The notes below the pieces were generated by a model. That model made no database searches and had not been told where the DNA came from. It saw only the letters and a program-made list of their open reading frames with translations. From the NCBI RefSeq assembly GCF_000723465.1, contig NZ_HF545616.1:558001-622000 (forward strand): a DNA stretch of 64,000 bases. Reading direction: 5' to 3'. This DNA comes from Ruminococcus bicirculans (ex Wegman et al. 2014). GTDB taxonomy: Bacteria; Bacillota; Clostridia; Oscillospirales; Ruminococcaceae. The translations under genes and the position numbers were made by a program. This document shows, piece after piece, positions 1-8,516 of this stretch (position 1 is its first letter; each line of letters starts with the position of its first letter).

Positions 1-1731
1 TGCCTTTTTCTCCTTATCTGTCTTTACAGTTATCTTGTAAAGATTGTAGAGTGCATTTGTGTTCTCCCAAGAATCATAATTCTTCTTGTTTGTGAATGCA
101 ACATAAGTGTCAACGTAATCAAAAGACTCGATAGATGTTACCTTGCCGTCAAAGTCAGCAGGATATGGAGCGTAATGACCCTTTATATCCTTTCTCATAT
201 CTTCGATCTTGTCATCGAGATATGACTGATAGCTGTCCATAGCAGCCTTGCCGTTGTCAGCTGTTACATATGCAGGGAATGTTTCGTCAACTGTTATTTC
301 CTTAACATAAACAGTGTCGCCCCAATCGTTTGTTTCAGTTTTGCCGGAAAGTGTGATACCATTTCTTGCAAGTGAGGAATAAGGGCTGCAAGTTACCTTG
401 AATGTGCCTCCGATGCCAATATAATCATCGCATGATACTGAGTAAGAAACATTGTCCTTAAGAGCAGCAGGGATAGACTCGCTCTTTACTGAGTAAGGCT
501 TAACAAATGGAACACCGCCTGAGCATTCAAATTCAAGTCCCTCGAACGGGTCGATCTCCTGAGTTTTTTCAAGACCCTCAACAGTGAAATCCTTTGTTAC
601 CTTGCCGTCCTTAACGTCGGCTGTCTTGTATGTATAATACTTGTCGTCATATTCAAACCAAGTCATGTCACCGCTTTCTTCTGCGCCATAAACGTCTATG
701 TTAGCTGTAACAGTGTACTTGTCGCCGTTTTTCAGATCTGACTTGTAGTCATAATCATAGTAGATAAATGGATATGCTGAGTCATATGAAACATCAGCAG
801 AGCCGTTGCCGTCAAAGCCTGAGAACTTGACCTCAACGCCCTTGAAGAAGTCGATCTCCTCACCATTTTTTAGATCCTTTACAGTTACCTCAAACTCAGT
901 GTTCTTTAGCTTTATGTTCTTGTCCTTGAGAGAATCCTCGTTGTACTTTACTGTGCATTTTACCTTGTCACCATTTTTAAGATTCTTGTTTGCTTTCTTA
1001 TCAAAAGTGATCTTCAGCTTATACTCGCCATCGCTATTTGTTTTGAGAAGGGCATTTCTCATCTTCTTAGCTTCTGTAAAATCATCAGCTTTGTTAAATG
1101 CTTTTGTAAGAGTTTTCTTGTCAAGTGCAAAATACTTGCTTACCTTTGATGACTTGTCAGATGAGCTTGCATAGTCGGAAAGATCATCAAGGTCGTCAAG
1201 GTCAAGATCTGTCTCGTCAGCAAGGTCGCCGAGAGCGCTTGTAGCGTCTGCCATTGAATAGTAGCTCTTGTCATAGCAGTTAAGCTCTGCCTCAACATAG
1301 CCACAGCCGTCAATGCCCTTAAATTCAAACTTGAAAAGATCCTTTGCGTCGATCACCTGATATTTAAGAATGTTGCACAGAATGATGATCGCAACGATAA
1401 CAACGATAAGAGCTGCAGCGGCGATAAGTGTTATCTTCTTGTGACCCTTTACCCATTCGCCAAGCTTAGCAAAAGGATTTGGCTTTGCAGCCGCAGGAGC
1501 TGCTGCCTGAGCGTAGTTGTTTGCTGGTTGTGCATACTGCTGGTCATACTGAGGAGCCTGCTGCTGTACAGGCTGAGTCTGCTGAACGGGTGCCTGAGCA
1601 GGTGCTGCCTGCTGTGTGGAAATGCCTGCTTCGGCTTCCATTTCGGCGACAGACGCACCGCAGCCGCCACAGAATTTTTCTTCTGGACCTATTGGCGCTC
1701 CGCACTTAGCACAAAACTTGATAGTGTTCAT
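1..1731 (-). CDS. Zinc-ribbon, single-TM protein with large extracellular region (C-terminus outside window)
   Basis: The frame is open from an ATG at 1731 to the window edge (577 codons, no stop), so the 3' end is missing. A GGAGG lies 6 nt before the ATG. The N-terminus has a zinc ribbon with Cys7-x2-Cys10 and Cys21-x2-Cys24. A Gln/Ala/Pro-rich linker (about 38-85) follows, then one membrane helix (about 98-120), then a long outside region rich in Lys, Asp and Tyr. The outside part holds repeated blocks of about 100 residues with 'LKNGDK' and 'eIdpFeGl' style motifs, so it probably has tandem beta-sandwich domains. This architecture is common in Ruminococcus and other Clostridia, but its function is unknown; an envelope or sensor role is only a guess. 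Confidence 0.8.
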   Translation of the reverse strand, partial: MNTIKFCAKCGAPIGPEEKFCGGCGASVAEMEAEAGISTQQAAPAQAPVQQTQPVQQQAPQYDQQYAQPANNYAQAAAPAAAKPNPFAKLGEWVKGHKKITLIAAAALIVVIVAIIILCNILKYQVIDAKDLFKFEFKGIDGCGYVEAELNCYDKSYYSMADATSALGDLADETDLDLDDLDDLSDYASSSDKSSKVSKYFALDKKTLTKAFNKADDFTEAKKMRNALLKTNSDGEYKLKITFDKKANKNLKNGDKVKCTVKYNEDSLKDKNIKLKNTEFEVTVKDLKNGEEIDFFKGVEVKFSGFDGNGSADVSYDSAYPFIYYDYDYKSDLKNGDKYTVTANIDVYGAEESGDMTWFEYDDKYYTYKTADVKDGKVTKDFTVEGLEKTQEIDPFEGLEFECSGGVPFVKPYSVKSESIPAALKDNVSYSVSCDDYIGIGGTFKVTCSPYSSLARNGITLSGKTETNDWGDTVYVKEITVDETFPAYVTADNGKAAMDSYQSYLDDKIEDMRKDIKGHYAPYPADFDGKVTSIESFDYVDTYVAFTNKKNYDSWENTNALYNLYKITVKTDKEKKA

Positions 1732-1797
1732 TTCATACCTCCATTGATACTTCTTTTCTAAACAGGATAAAATTTTTTATCCTATTCATACATTCTA

Positions 1798-1826
1798 AGT
1801 ATAATATTAGCAGAAAGAAAAGTCAA
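1798..1826 (-). promoter_or_regulatory. Sigma-A type promoter for the zinc-ribbon gene
   Basis: On the minus strand TTGACT (1826-1821) and TATACT (1803-1798) are separated by 17 bp. This lies about 65 bp before the ATG at 1731. A near-perfect inverted repeat (1764-1783, AGGATAAAAT arm) sits between promoter and RBS and could be an operator. Confidence 0.6.
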
Positions 1827-1934
1827 GAAAAACTCGTTGAAACCGCCTTGTTCTGTATGATTTTTGTAGATTTGTACAATAACGCAAGAAAAAATCATAC
1901 ACTTTGATAACGTTTTAGACACAATTTTTCTACA

Positions 1935-2309
1935 TTAAAAAACCGAATATAAATGAGGATACTGAGTGTGGTATATCTTCTCTGTCCATGAGCGTATGCT
2001 CTCGCACTCTGACAAAAATTCCTCAGAGCCCTTTTCCAATAGGGCTGGGAGCTTTGCCACTGCATAGGAGATATCATCAAGTGTGCAGGATTGTGCTATA
2101 TATGATATTCTTACATAATATTTATTCCAGGCATTTTCGAGTTCTTCGAGCCGTTGTGCTGTGTCGCTGTCATCATTTCTGTAGCTGTTTTCAGCGGCGT
2201 TCACAAGGCTTATGAATTTATCGTTTTCTTTTTTTACCGCAAATACGGAGAACACTGACATGGCGGCTATGACAGTGAGGATAATAATGCAGGCGGTCAA
2301 TCTTTTCAT
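1935..2309 (-). CDS. DUF4363-like small membrane-anchored protein
   Basis: This 124-residue protein has an N-terminal hydrophobic segment (about 5-25) that would anchor it or act as a signal. The rest is a mostly helical outside part with conserved-looking Trp and Tyr ('AWNKYY'). AAGGAGC precedes the ATG. It lies 13 bp downstream of the DUF421 gene, an arrangement I know for DUF4363 proteins in Clostridia. That pairing supports the family call better than the sequence does. Function unknown; probably an accessory of the DUF421 partner. Confidence 0.65.
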   Translation of the reverse strand: MKRLTACIIILTVIAAMSVFSVFAVKKENDKFISLVNAAENSYRNDDSDTAQRLEELENAWNKYYVRISYIAQSCTLDDISYAVAKLPALLEKGSEEFLSECESIRSWTEKIYHTQYPHLYSVF

Positions 2310-2322
2310 TGTGATTGCTCCT

Positions 2323-3009
2323 TTATACTTTTTTCTTGCCCTTGTCTTTTCTTATGGCAACTATCTGCCCTGAGGGGTCAGCGGTGCAGATGTAAACATC
2401 TTTCAGGGGCATACCCTTTTCTCCTAGCTTTTTCATGAGCCACTTTTCGTCCTTGCCGATAAGACCAAGGGCGGAGTATATTATCCTTCCGTTGTCGACA
2501 ACGAGCTGTGGAGGATCGGTCTGAGATCCTTTTATGCCCATTCCGCCATTGTTTACAGGTCGAAACTGTGCTTTCTGATAGACCGATATCTTGCCTGTTG
2601 TTTCCACCACCGCAAGCTGTACCTCGTTTATATCGAATATACCCATGCTTCTTAGGGACTCCAAAAGATCGTCTGCGGAAAAACGCAGGTCTTTGAGCTG
2701 TTTTTGATCTATGATCCCACGGGACACGACTATTTTCGGAGAGCCGCATATGAGCTTTCTAAGCCCTCTGAATTTAAGCGAGCAGTGAGAGAGTATAACG
2801 TCAAGGCACACCAGCGTGAATATAGGCACTATGCCCATTGACATCGGTATAGTCATATCCTCGATAGGCAGGGTGGCGATGTTTGAAAGCAGAAGCGTTA
2901 TAACAAGCTCAGAGGGCTGTAATTCGCCTATCTGCCTTTTGCCCATAAGGCGTATGCTTATGACAATGAGTATATAAAGTATAACGGCTCTGAAAAAAAC
3001 TATCAGCAT
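2323..3009 (-). CDS. DUF421 (YetF-type) membrane protein
   Basis: The protein has 228 residues. Three N-terminal membrane helices are followed by a soluble domain. Family motifs visible are 'RLMGKRQIGELQPSELV' early on and 'DLLESLRSMGIFDINEVQLAVVETTGKISVY' split over the middle region. The start at 3009 was chosen because GGAGG lies 8 nt upstream. An earlier in-frame start at 3129 would add 40 residues that do not look like the family and would overlap the divergent gerAA. B. subtilis YetF/YdfS proteins of this family have been linked to the spore and cell envelope. Here the gene is divergent from a germination operon and co-directional with DUF4363. Confidence 0.85.
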   Translation of the reverse strand: MLIVFFRAVILYILIVISIRLMGKRQIGELQPSELVITLLLSNIATLPIEDMTIPMSMGIVPIFTLVCLDVILSHCSLKFRGLRKLICGSPKIVVSRGIIDQKQLKDLRFSADDLLESLRSMGIFDINEVQLAVVETTGKISVYQKAQFRPVNNGGMGIKGSQTDPPQLVVDNGRIIYSALGLIGKDEKWLMKKLGEKGMPLKDVYICTADPSGQIVAIRKDKGKKKV

Positions 3010-3058
3010 TTTGTTTTCCTCCAATATGGTCAAAGCTATTTTTTGCAGCTTTAATGCA

Positions 3059-3087
3059 GAATATTCTGATAACAGCCGCAGATAATA
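3059..3087 (+). promoter_or_regulatory. Possible sigma-G promoter of the gerA operon
   Basis: GAATA (3059-3063) and GATAATA (3081-3087) are 17 bp apart, 33 bp before the gerAA ATG. This fits the forespore sigma-G pattern (GMATA / CATnnTA) apart from the first base of the -10. No good sigma-A site was seen in the gap. The match is short, so confidence is limited. Confidence 0.35.
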
Positions 3088-3119
3088 AATACAACAAAAT
3101 TTCATGTAGGAGAAACAAA

Positions 3120-4619
3120 ATGAATACACCCGATTTCAGAAACTACAAAAACGCTGAGATAGATAAGACCATTGACGCTGCCATGACTTCCCTTCGCACC
3201 ATAACAGGCAATTCAATGGATCTTAACATAATGAATGTGAAGATATGCTCCGTAAGCTGTGCGTTGGTATCCATAGAGGGAATGATCTCAACGAGCGCAA
3301 TGTCAGAGCTTATTTTCAGACCTATAATGGAGCTTTCTGCACAAAAGTCAAAGGGCAATTCAGAGCAGGTATTCGACTTCCTGACAAAAGAAAGCCTGCT
3401 TGCCGCCGAGAGAAAAACGGTCTTTAATTATGGTGACGTCATACAGTTTTTGTTTTCGGGCTTTGCGGTCATATTTGTGGAGGGGCTTTCAAAGGCTGTT
3501 GTTTACGGTATCCAAGGTTACGACAAGCGGTCGGTTTCTGAGCCTGCAAGCGAGCAGACTATAATGTGCGCACAGGATTCTTTTACGGAAACAATAAGAA
3601 CTAATATTTCTCTTGTGCGCCGACGAATGAAAACACCATCGCTGCGGTTTGAGATGATGCAGATAGGAAAGCGTTCTTCCACCGACGTGTGCATGGTCTA
3701 CATGAGCGACCGGGCAAGCTCAGACGCTGTGGACAGGCTGAGAAAACAGCTCAAAGGCATAAAGCTCGACACTGTTCTCACAAGCGGATATATCGAACCT
3801 TTTATCGACGAAGGCTTCGGTTCGTCAGTGTTTTCACAAATGGCTTATTCCGAAAGACCTGATATGATATGCACAAGGCTAAATCAGGGCAGGATATGTG
3901 TTTTTGTGGACGGCACTCCATTTGTGCTTATCTGCCCATCGCTTTTTGCGGAAAATTTCCAGACCATGGACGATTTTGCGGAAAAGCCTTTTTACGTCAC
4001 CTTTATGCGGTGGCTGAAATATATTGCGTTCTTTCTAGCGGTGGCTTTTCCGGGTCTGTATGTTGCACTGGCGAGTTTTCACCCTGAGGTCTTCACATTG
4101 AAGCTTCTTCTGAATCTTGCAGTTTCAGAGGAGTCAACGCCTTATCCGTTGACAGTGGAGGTGCTTGTGCTAATGCTTCTATTTGAGATAATGAAAGAAG
4201 CAGGCTTGCGGCTTCCAAAGCCTGTGGGAAGCACTGTTTCTATAGTGGGCGGTCTTATCATAGGCGACGCTGCCGTAAAAAGCGGACTTGTGTCCGCCCC
4301 TCTGCTTATAGTGGTGGGGATAACCACAACATCATCGTTCGTTATACCGAGCCTTTATCAGCAGACGGCTATATTAAGGCTAGTGTATATCCTGGTGGGC
4401 GGCGGCTCGGGGCTTTATGGCATTGCACTTTGCACTGTGCTTTTGATGATAAATATAAACTCCATGGACGACCTTGCAGTATCTTACACCGCTCCTGTTA
4501 CGCCATTTTTCTCAAAGGGTATAAAGGACGTTATTTCAAGGCGGAGCTTTCGGTCATATGAGAAAACTCACAGCACCATTAAAGAATACAAGCTTGACGA
4601 AAAGGGGGGAAGCCAATGA
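3120..4619 (+). CDS. gerAA: Spore germination receptor subunit A (GerA/SpoVAF family)
   Basis: 499 residues, the usual GerAA length. An N-terminal soluble half (about 1-290) is followed by a membrane domain of several helices. Family motifs seen are 'EGMISTSAMSELIFRPI' near residue 55, 'VEGLSKAVVYGIQGYDKR' near 120, 'GYIEPFIDE' near 220, 'SEESTPYPLTVEVLVLML' and the 'KPVGSTVSIVGGLIIGDAAVKSGLVS' stretch split across the membrane part. The ATG at 3120 has AGGAG 7 nt upstream; an earlier in-frame start at 3054 adds 22 unlikely residues. It is the first gene of a three-gene ger operon. In the inner membrane of the dormant spore GerA complexes act as nutrient-gated channels; the nutrient sensed here cannot be told. 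Confidence 0.93.
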   Translation: MNTPDFRNYKNAEIDKTIDAAMTSLRTITGNSMDLNIMNVKICSVSCALVSIEGMISTSAMSELIFRPIMELSAQKSKGNSEQVFDFLTKESLLAAERKTVFNYGDVIQFLFSGFAVIFVEGLSKAVVYGIQGYDKRSVSEPASEQTIMCAQDSFTETIRTNISLVRRRMKTPSLRFEMMQIGKRSSTDVCMVYMSDRASSDAVDRLRKQLKGIKLDTVLTSGYIEPFIDEGFGSSVFSQMAYSERPDMICTRLNQGRICVFVDGTPFVLICPSLFAENFQTMDDFAEKPFYVTFMRWLKYIAFFLAVAFPGLYVALASFHPEVFTLKLLLNLAVSEESTPYPLTVEVLVLMLLFEIMKEAGLRLPKPVGSTVSIVGGLIIGDAAVKSGLVSAPLLIVVGITTTSSFVIPSLYQQTAILRLVYILVGGGSGLYGIALCTVLLMININSMDDLAVSYTAPVTPFFSKGIKDVISRRSFRSYEKTHSTIKEYKLDEKGGSQ

Positions 4620-5683
4620 AAAAGCTTACGCCATCGCAGTTTTTTGCAATGCTTATCTGTACAAGAGCCTTTTCAATGATGACATTTCTCCCTGAAAGCA
4701 CCGCAAACGCTTTGGAGCTTATGCTTGGAACAATGCTGTCTACAGCTTTTCAGATAGTTATGATATGCGGTATGGCGGCTTTCCACAAGCGCTTTCCTAA
4801 TGATGACCCATGCACCCTTGTGGTGAGCCGTTCAAAGTGGGCAGGCAGGGGAGTTTGTACAATGTATCTTGCATATTTTCTTACAGTGTCATTTTATGTT
4901 ATCGGCACCTTCACCTATTTTATGGATTATTATTTTTCTGATTATATACCACGGCTCATGATAGTTCTCAGCGTTGCCGCCTGCGGGATATATGTTGCAA
5001 TGTCAGGTCTTGGGGTCATAGGAAAAACGGGAACAGTGCTTTTTGTACTTTTTCTCTTTGTGACATCTATCCTTGTTATAAGCTCTCTTGAAGATTTCAC
5101 ATTCGTTGATTTTCACCTTGCGGAAAGAAACGTTGGAAAAGGCATTTTTCATTCTGCTGTCAGCGAGCTTGCAAGAAGCTCTTATCTTGCAGTGATAGCT
5201 TTTCTTTTACCCTCAACAAAGGGCAATGCAGCAAAAACGTCTGTGTATTTTCTGCTCACAAGGCTTGCCCTTGTTGAAATAGTCTTAGGCTTTATCACAA
5301 TGATACTTGGAGATTACACTCTTCTTGCAAAACTGCCATTCTTCGCACTTGCGGCATTTTCACGCACTGCCATAATAGAACGCTATGACGCCGCTGTTAT
5401 GGGCGTGTGGGTAATGCTCTCGGTATATAAGCTGGGAGTATATTTCCATTGTTCAGGCAGATGCCTGAGATATGTTTTTCCTAAGCTCGGTTCTGGCTCG
5501 GGCGTGATAATAACAGCGGTGATTCCTGCGGCGGCAACGCTCTTTTGGCTCTTGCCTCACAAGTGGGAGAGCATCGCATACGCAGGGCTCAGCCCTATCC
5601 CACTCATATTTCTCGGAGGCGTAATACCGCTTCTATGCCTGATATTTGTTAAAAAGGGGGCGAGATCTGATGAAAAAGCGTAA
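4616..5683 (+). CDS. gerAB: Spore germination receptor subunit B (APC-like permease)
   Basis: 355 residues with about ten hydrophobic helices, the size and layout of GerAB amino-acid-permease-like subunits. The start ATG overlaps the gerAA stop by 4 bp, which implies translational coupling. 'LTPSQFFAMLICTRAFSMM' at the N-terminus is a family feature. In characterised spores this subunit binds the germinant (for example an amino acid). The ligand pocket cannot be assigned from sequence alone. Confidence 0.9.
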   Translation: MKKLTPSQFFAMLICTRAFSMMTFLPESTANALELMLGTMLSTAFQIVMICGMAAFHKRFPNDDPCTLVVSRSKWAGRGVCTMYLAYFLTVSFYVIGTFTYFMDYYFSDYIPRLMIVLSVAACGIYVAMSGLGVIGKTGTVLFVLFLFVTSILVISSLEDFTFVDFHLAERNVGKGIFHSAVSELARSSYLAVIAFLLPSTKGNAAKTSVYFLLTRLALVEIVLGFITMILGDYTLLAKLPFFALAAFSRTAIIERYDAAVMGVWVMLSVYKLGVYFHCSGRCLRYVFPKLGSGSGVIITAVIPAAATLFWLLPHKWESIAYAGLSPIPLIFLGGVIPLLCLIFVKKGARSDEKA

Positions 5684-6815
5684 GATACAGGTGGCTGTTG
5701 TGCTTTTTATCGCAGCAGTGACGCTGCTGTTTTCTTCTTTCGGCAGGCAGGTGGATATCGAGGAGCGTGTTCTTTGCCACGCCATGGGCGTTGACTATGA
5801 GAACGGGGAATACAATGTGTCACTGCAGGTCTTTAAGACCCAGAGTATGGGTTCTGACACTCCTCTTGATGTGAGCCAGTCCAATATACAGACTGTCAAT
5901 TGCAAAGGCAGGAGTATCCGAGACGCCATTGAGGGCTGTCAGTATCAGATAGGCAGGGAGATCTTTTTTGGCCATCTTCAAATAATATGCTTTAATAAAA
6001 ATACAGATTTTTCCTCTCCGGAGGAGCTTTTCTCTTTTGCTATAAAGGACAAAAATGTTTTTCTTGGAGTGGAGCTTTGCTTGGCGGAAAATACCGCAGA
6101 GGAGCTTATGAACGTTCAGCTAACAAGGGGAACGATGTCCTCAGAAAACTTCACACAGGTCATAAAAATGGGTGTGAAAAACGGCGTAACGGTGGAGTGC
6201 CGCCTTATCGATCTGCTTTCCTGCATAAGATCACCGCAGTATATCGCTATGCCAGTTATATCTATCAAACAACCGCTGGGAGATTTTGCGGAGAGCCATG
6301 AGGAAAAGTCAGCGGAACAGCAGGAGCCGCTTTTGGAAATAAAAAAGACCGCCCTTATACGAAAAGGTACGGTGCTTGAGAGCTATCTTTCCCACGCTGA
6401 CGCATCAGGCTGTCTGTGGCTCACGGGAAAGGCAGAGCAGTATTCTGATATTATCGAATATAATGGAAGCCCCATGGACGTTAGGATAACCTCTGACAGC
6501 CACAGCCTGAAGCTTGATAACGAGAACGGCAGGCTCGTATGCAGATTGAAGCTCTCTGTTCTTGCACACACTTCTCTTGATATCCGTGACGAGAAAAGCT
6601 CAGACAAGGTGGCGGCACTTGTGAAACAGCGCCTTGAAGAAAATATCACAGGGGTGTGGAACAAAGCCATGTATGAGAACAGGACGGATATTTTTGATGT
6701 GTGGCGGCTTTTCCGTCACAAATATCCGCAAAGCTATCTGAAGTATGCCGACCGCCTTGATGAAGTGCTAGGCTCGGTGGAGCTTGAAACGGATATCACC
6801 TGTCGGGTGTCATAA
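5670..6815 (+). CDS. gerAC: Spore germination receptor subunit C, without a lipobox cysteine
   Basis: 381 residues of the Ger(x)C family. A hydrophobic N-terminus (about 8-24) is followed by 'RQVDIEERVLCHAMGVDYENG', the equivalent of the usual 'W..R.EIe....v..lGiD' block. The C-terminal part has the family's helical domain ('VKQRLEENITGVWNKAMY'). The start at 5670 overlaps gerAB by 14 bp and is preceded by a purine-rich GGGGGCGAG. Characterised GerAC proteins are lipoproteins with Cys at the cleavage site. Here the segment reads 'LLFSSFGRQ' with no Cys, so it is probably held by an uncleaved helix. The 3' end overlaps the convergent pseudouridine synthase gene by 20 bp. Confidence 0.9.
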   Translation: MKKRKIQVAVVLFIAAVTLLFSSFGRQVDIEERVLCHAMGVDYENGEYNVSLQVFKTQSMGSDTPLDVSQSNIQTVNCKGRSIRDAIEGCQYQIGREIFFGHLQIICFNKNTDFSSPEELFSFAIKDKNVFLGVELCLAENTAEELMNVQLTRGTMSSENFTQVIKMGVKNGVTVECRLIDLLSCIRSPQYIAMPVISIKQPLGDFAESHEEKSAEQQEPLLEIKKTALIRKGTVLESYLSHADASGCLWLTGKAEQYSDIIEYNGSPMDVRITSDSHSLKLDNENGRLVCRLKLSVLAHTSLDIRDEKSSDKVAALVKQRLEENITGVWNKAMYENRTDIFDVWRLFRHKYPQSYLKYADRLDEVLGSVELETDITCRVS

Positions 6816-7641
6816 GACAGAGCATATCCTCGGGAAGCGGTGCGGTAACAGTCACTATCCTGCCGTTTTCGGGGCTTTGAAAAGTCATTTTCTCGCAGTG
6901 GAGAGCCTGACGGCTTATAAGAGGGCTTGCCTCGCCATAAAGGTCATCACCCAGGAGAGGATAGCCCATAAAAGCCGAGTGTACTCTTATTTGGTGCGTT
7001 CTGCCGGTTTCAAGAAAGAAGTCCACAAGAGAAAGATCTCCCAGCCTTTTGCGTACAAGATAATCCGTTGCGGAATATTGTCCGTCAGCCCTCACACAGC
7101 GTTTTATTATAGTTTCCTGCTCCCTTGCGATAGGCGCACAGATACGCCCGCCGCAGTGGGGCAGGTCTTTTATTATCCCAACATAGGTCTTTTCAAAGCT
7201 TTTTTGGAGCATTGCGACGCTTCGCTGACTTTTTGCCACAAGCACACAGCCGCTCGTGTTGCGGTCAAGGCGGTTGACAGGCCTAAAAGCGAGGCTTGGA
7301 TAAAGTGAGGCAAAAAGATTTCCCAGCGTATCGTCACGATGCTTTATTGACGGGTGGCAGGGCATAAAAGGCGGCTTTGAGAACACCACCACCTCGCTGT
7401 CCTCATAGAGGATATCAGCTTTCAGGTCAGGATTAGGGTCAAGAGCTTCACCGTCACCCTCGTTTATCATGATGATGTCATTTTCATATACAAGGTCAAC
7501 AGTGCGGATAAGGACGCCCTTTCTTGTCATGCCGTTTTCAGTGCGTTTGAGCCTTGTTATGAGCCTTTTTGAAAAGCCCCTTGAACGCAGTACACATTCA
7601 AGGGCTTTTTCATTTTCTTCTTTTGTTATTGTCACAGTCAT
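6796..7641 (-). CDS. RluA-family pseudouridine synthase
   Basis: 281 residues. An S4-like N-terminal RNA-binding part (about 10-70) is followed by the catalytic domain with 'RPVNRLDRNTSG', where the Asp of RLDRNTSG is the catalytic residue. 'ETGRTHQIRVHSAFMGYPLLGD' (in two parts) is the second family motif. These enzymes isomerise uridine in rRNA or tRNA; which site cannot be told. The ATG overlaps the stop of the upstream membrane gene as ATGA, so the two are co-translated. It is the last gene of the minus operon that starts near 9176. Confidence 0.9.
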   Translation of the reverse strand: MTVTITKEENEKALECVLRSRGFSKRLITRLKRTENGMTRKGVLIRTVDLVYENDIIMINEGDGEALDPNPDLKADILYEDSEVVVFSKPPFMPCHPSIKHRDDTLGNLFASLYPSLAFRPVNRLDRNTSGCVLVAKSQRSVAMLQKSFEKTYVGIIKDLPHCGGRICAPIAREQETIIKRCVRADGQYSATDYLVRKRLGDLSLVDFFLETGRTHQIRVHSAFMGYPLLGDDLYGEASPLISRQALHCEKMTFQSPENGRIVTVTAPLPEDMLCLMTPDR

Positions 7642-8285
7642 TTGCTGTATTTCCTCCAGCGCTTTATCATTGACGGCATTTTGTCCTGCCAGTAGCTTCC
7701 CATTATATCCTGCAAAAACACTATATAGCTTAGTCTGAAATATGGATAGATGATAAAAACAGGATATACTAACAGAAGTGCGGGGATATACATAACAAAG
7801 CTCAGCAGGAACGAGATATATCTGCCATGCTGACCGTCCATGAGCCTTACAGAAAGATCGCAGGCGTCAAAAATGTTGGTGCGTGGGTTTAGAGTCATTA
7901 TATATGGCGCAAGGGCAAGGGATATCCAGTAATGCACCATAAGTCCGAAAAACACAACAGACAGACCGAGTGAGAACATGAAACAAAGAAGACCTGCGGA
8001 GGTAAGCTCGCTGAGCTTGCATACCCAGCCCCAATAATACACGCTGTAGGTTGAGATAGCGAAAGGTACTGCGGAAAATAATTTCAGTGAATTAATTATA
8101 ATGGAAGAAAACATGGTGTGGGAATAATATACATAAGAATGCGAGTTTATATACTGCCTCGATCCCACATAGCTGTCTGCTCTTGCAATATCAACAAAAA
8201 ATCTGCGGACAGTCCACATTTCAAAAGATGCAAAAGGTATAATGACAATGAGGTCAAGAAACCAGAATAGCCTTACGGAAAACAT
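7638..8285 (-). CDS. DUF975-like integral membrane protein, C-terminal part
   Basis: 215 residues with about five hydrophobic helices. The block 'ACDLSVRLMDGQHGRYISF' followed by a 'LSFVMYIPALLLV' helix resembles the DUF975 core (a Ser..Met-x-Gly segment before a helix). It begins in a different frame inside the end of the 8254-8472 gene, with an ATG in CATGTTTTCC and no clear RBS. If one T of TTTT is removed, the two frames join into one protein of about 275 residues, which is close to family size. Probably the second half of one frameshifted gene. Confidence 0.6.
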   Translation of the reverse strand: MFSVRLFWFLDLIVIIPFASFEMWTVRRFFVDIARADSYVGSRQYINSHSYVYYSHTMFSSIIINSLKLFSAVPFAISTYSVYYWGWVCKLSELTSAGLLCFMFSLGLSVVFFGLMVHYWISLALAPYIMTLNPRTNIFDACDLSVRLMDGQHGRYISFLLSFVMYIPALLLVYPVFIIYPYFRLSYIVFLQDIMGSYWQDKMPSMIKRWRKYSK

Positions 8286-8472
8286 GATCTTTTATTCCCT
8301 GCCATGAGAAAAAGTACTCCCAGCCGATGCGTTTGAAAAGCATAAAAAGGGCAAGCTCGCACAGACCAAGAAATACAAACACCGCAAACAAAAATGCCGT
8401 GAGCGATACGCAGTTTCCCATGTTCTGGCTTATATTTTTTCTTGCTGACAGTTTTATCTCTTTGTTTGTCAA
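8254..8472 (-). CDS. DUF975-like membrane protein, N-terminal part (frame break)
   Basis: 72 residues starting with TTG at 8472, 8 nt after a GGGGGG run. The beginning 'NKEIKLSARKNISQNMGNCVSL' (read as two overlapping halves) matches the DUF975 N-terminal pattern of a charged helix with 'A+..l..n.g' before the first membrane helix. The frame ends 31 bp after the other frame opens. See 7638-8285: taken together they look like one gene with a one-base indel at TTTT. Confidence 0.55.
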   Translation of the reverse strand: MTNKEIKLSARKNISQNMGNCVSLTAFLFAVFVFLGLCELALFMLFKRIGWEYFFSWQGIKDHVFRKAILVS

Positions 8473-8516
8473 GCCTTTTCCCCCCTCGTTTCTGTTTTTA
8501 CTGTTTACTTATCCTC

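Noticed and set aside
6784-7308. 174-codon frame on the plus strand after gerAC
   Set aside because: It is antisense to the pseudouridine synthase, whose catalytic motif is clear.
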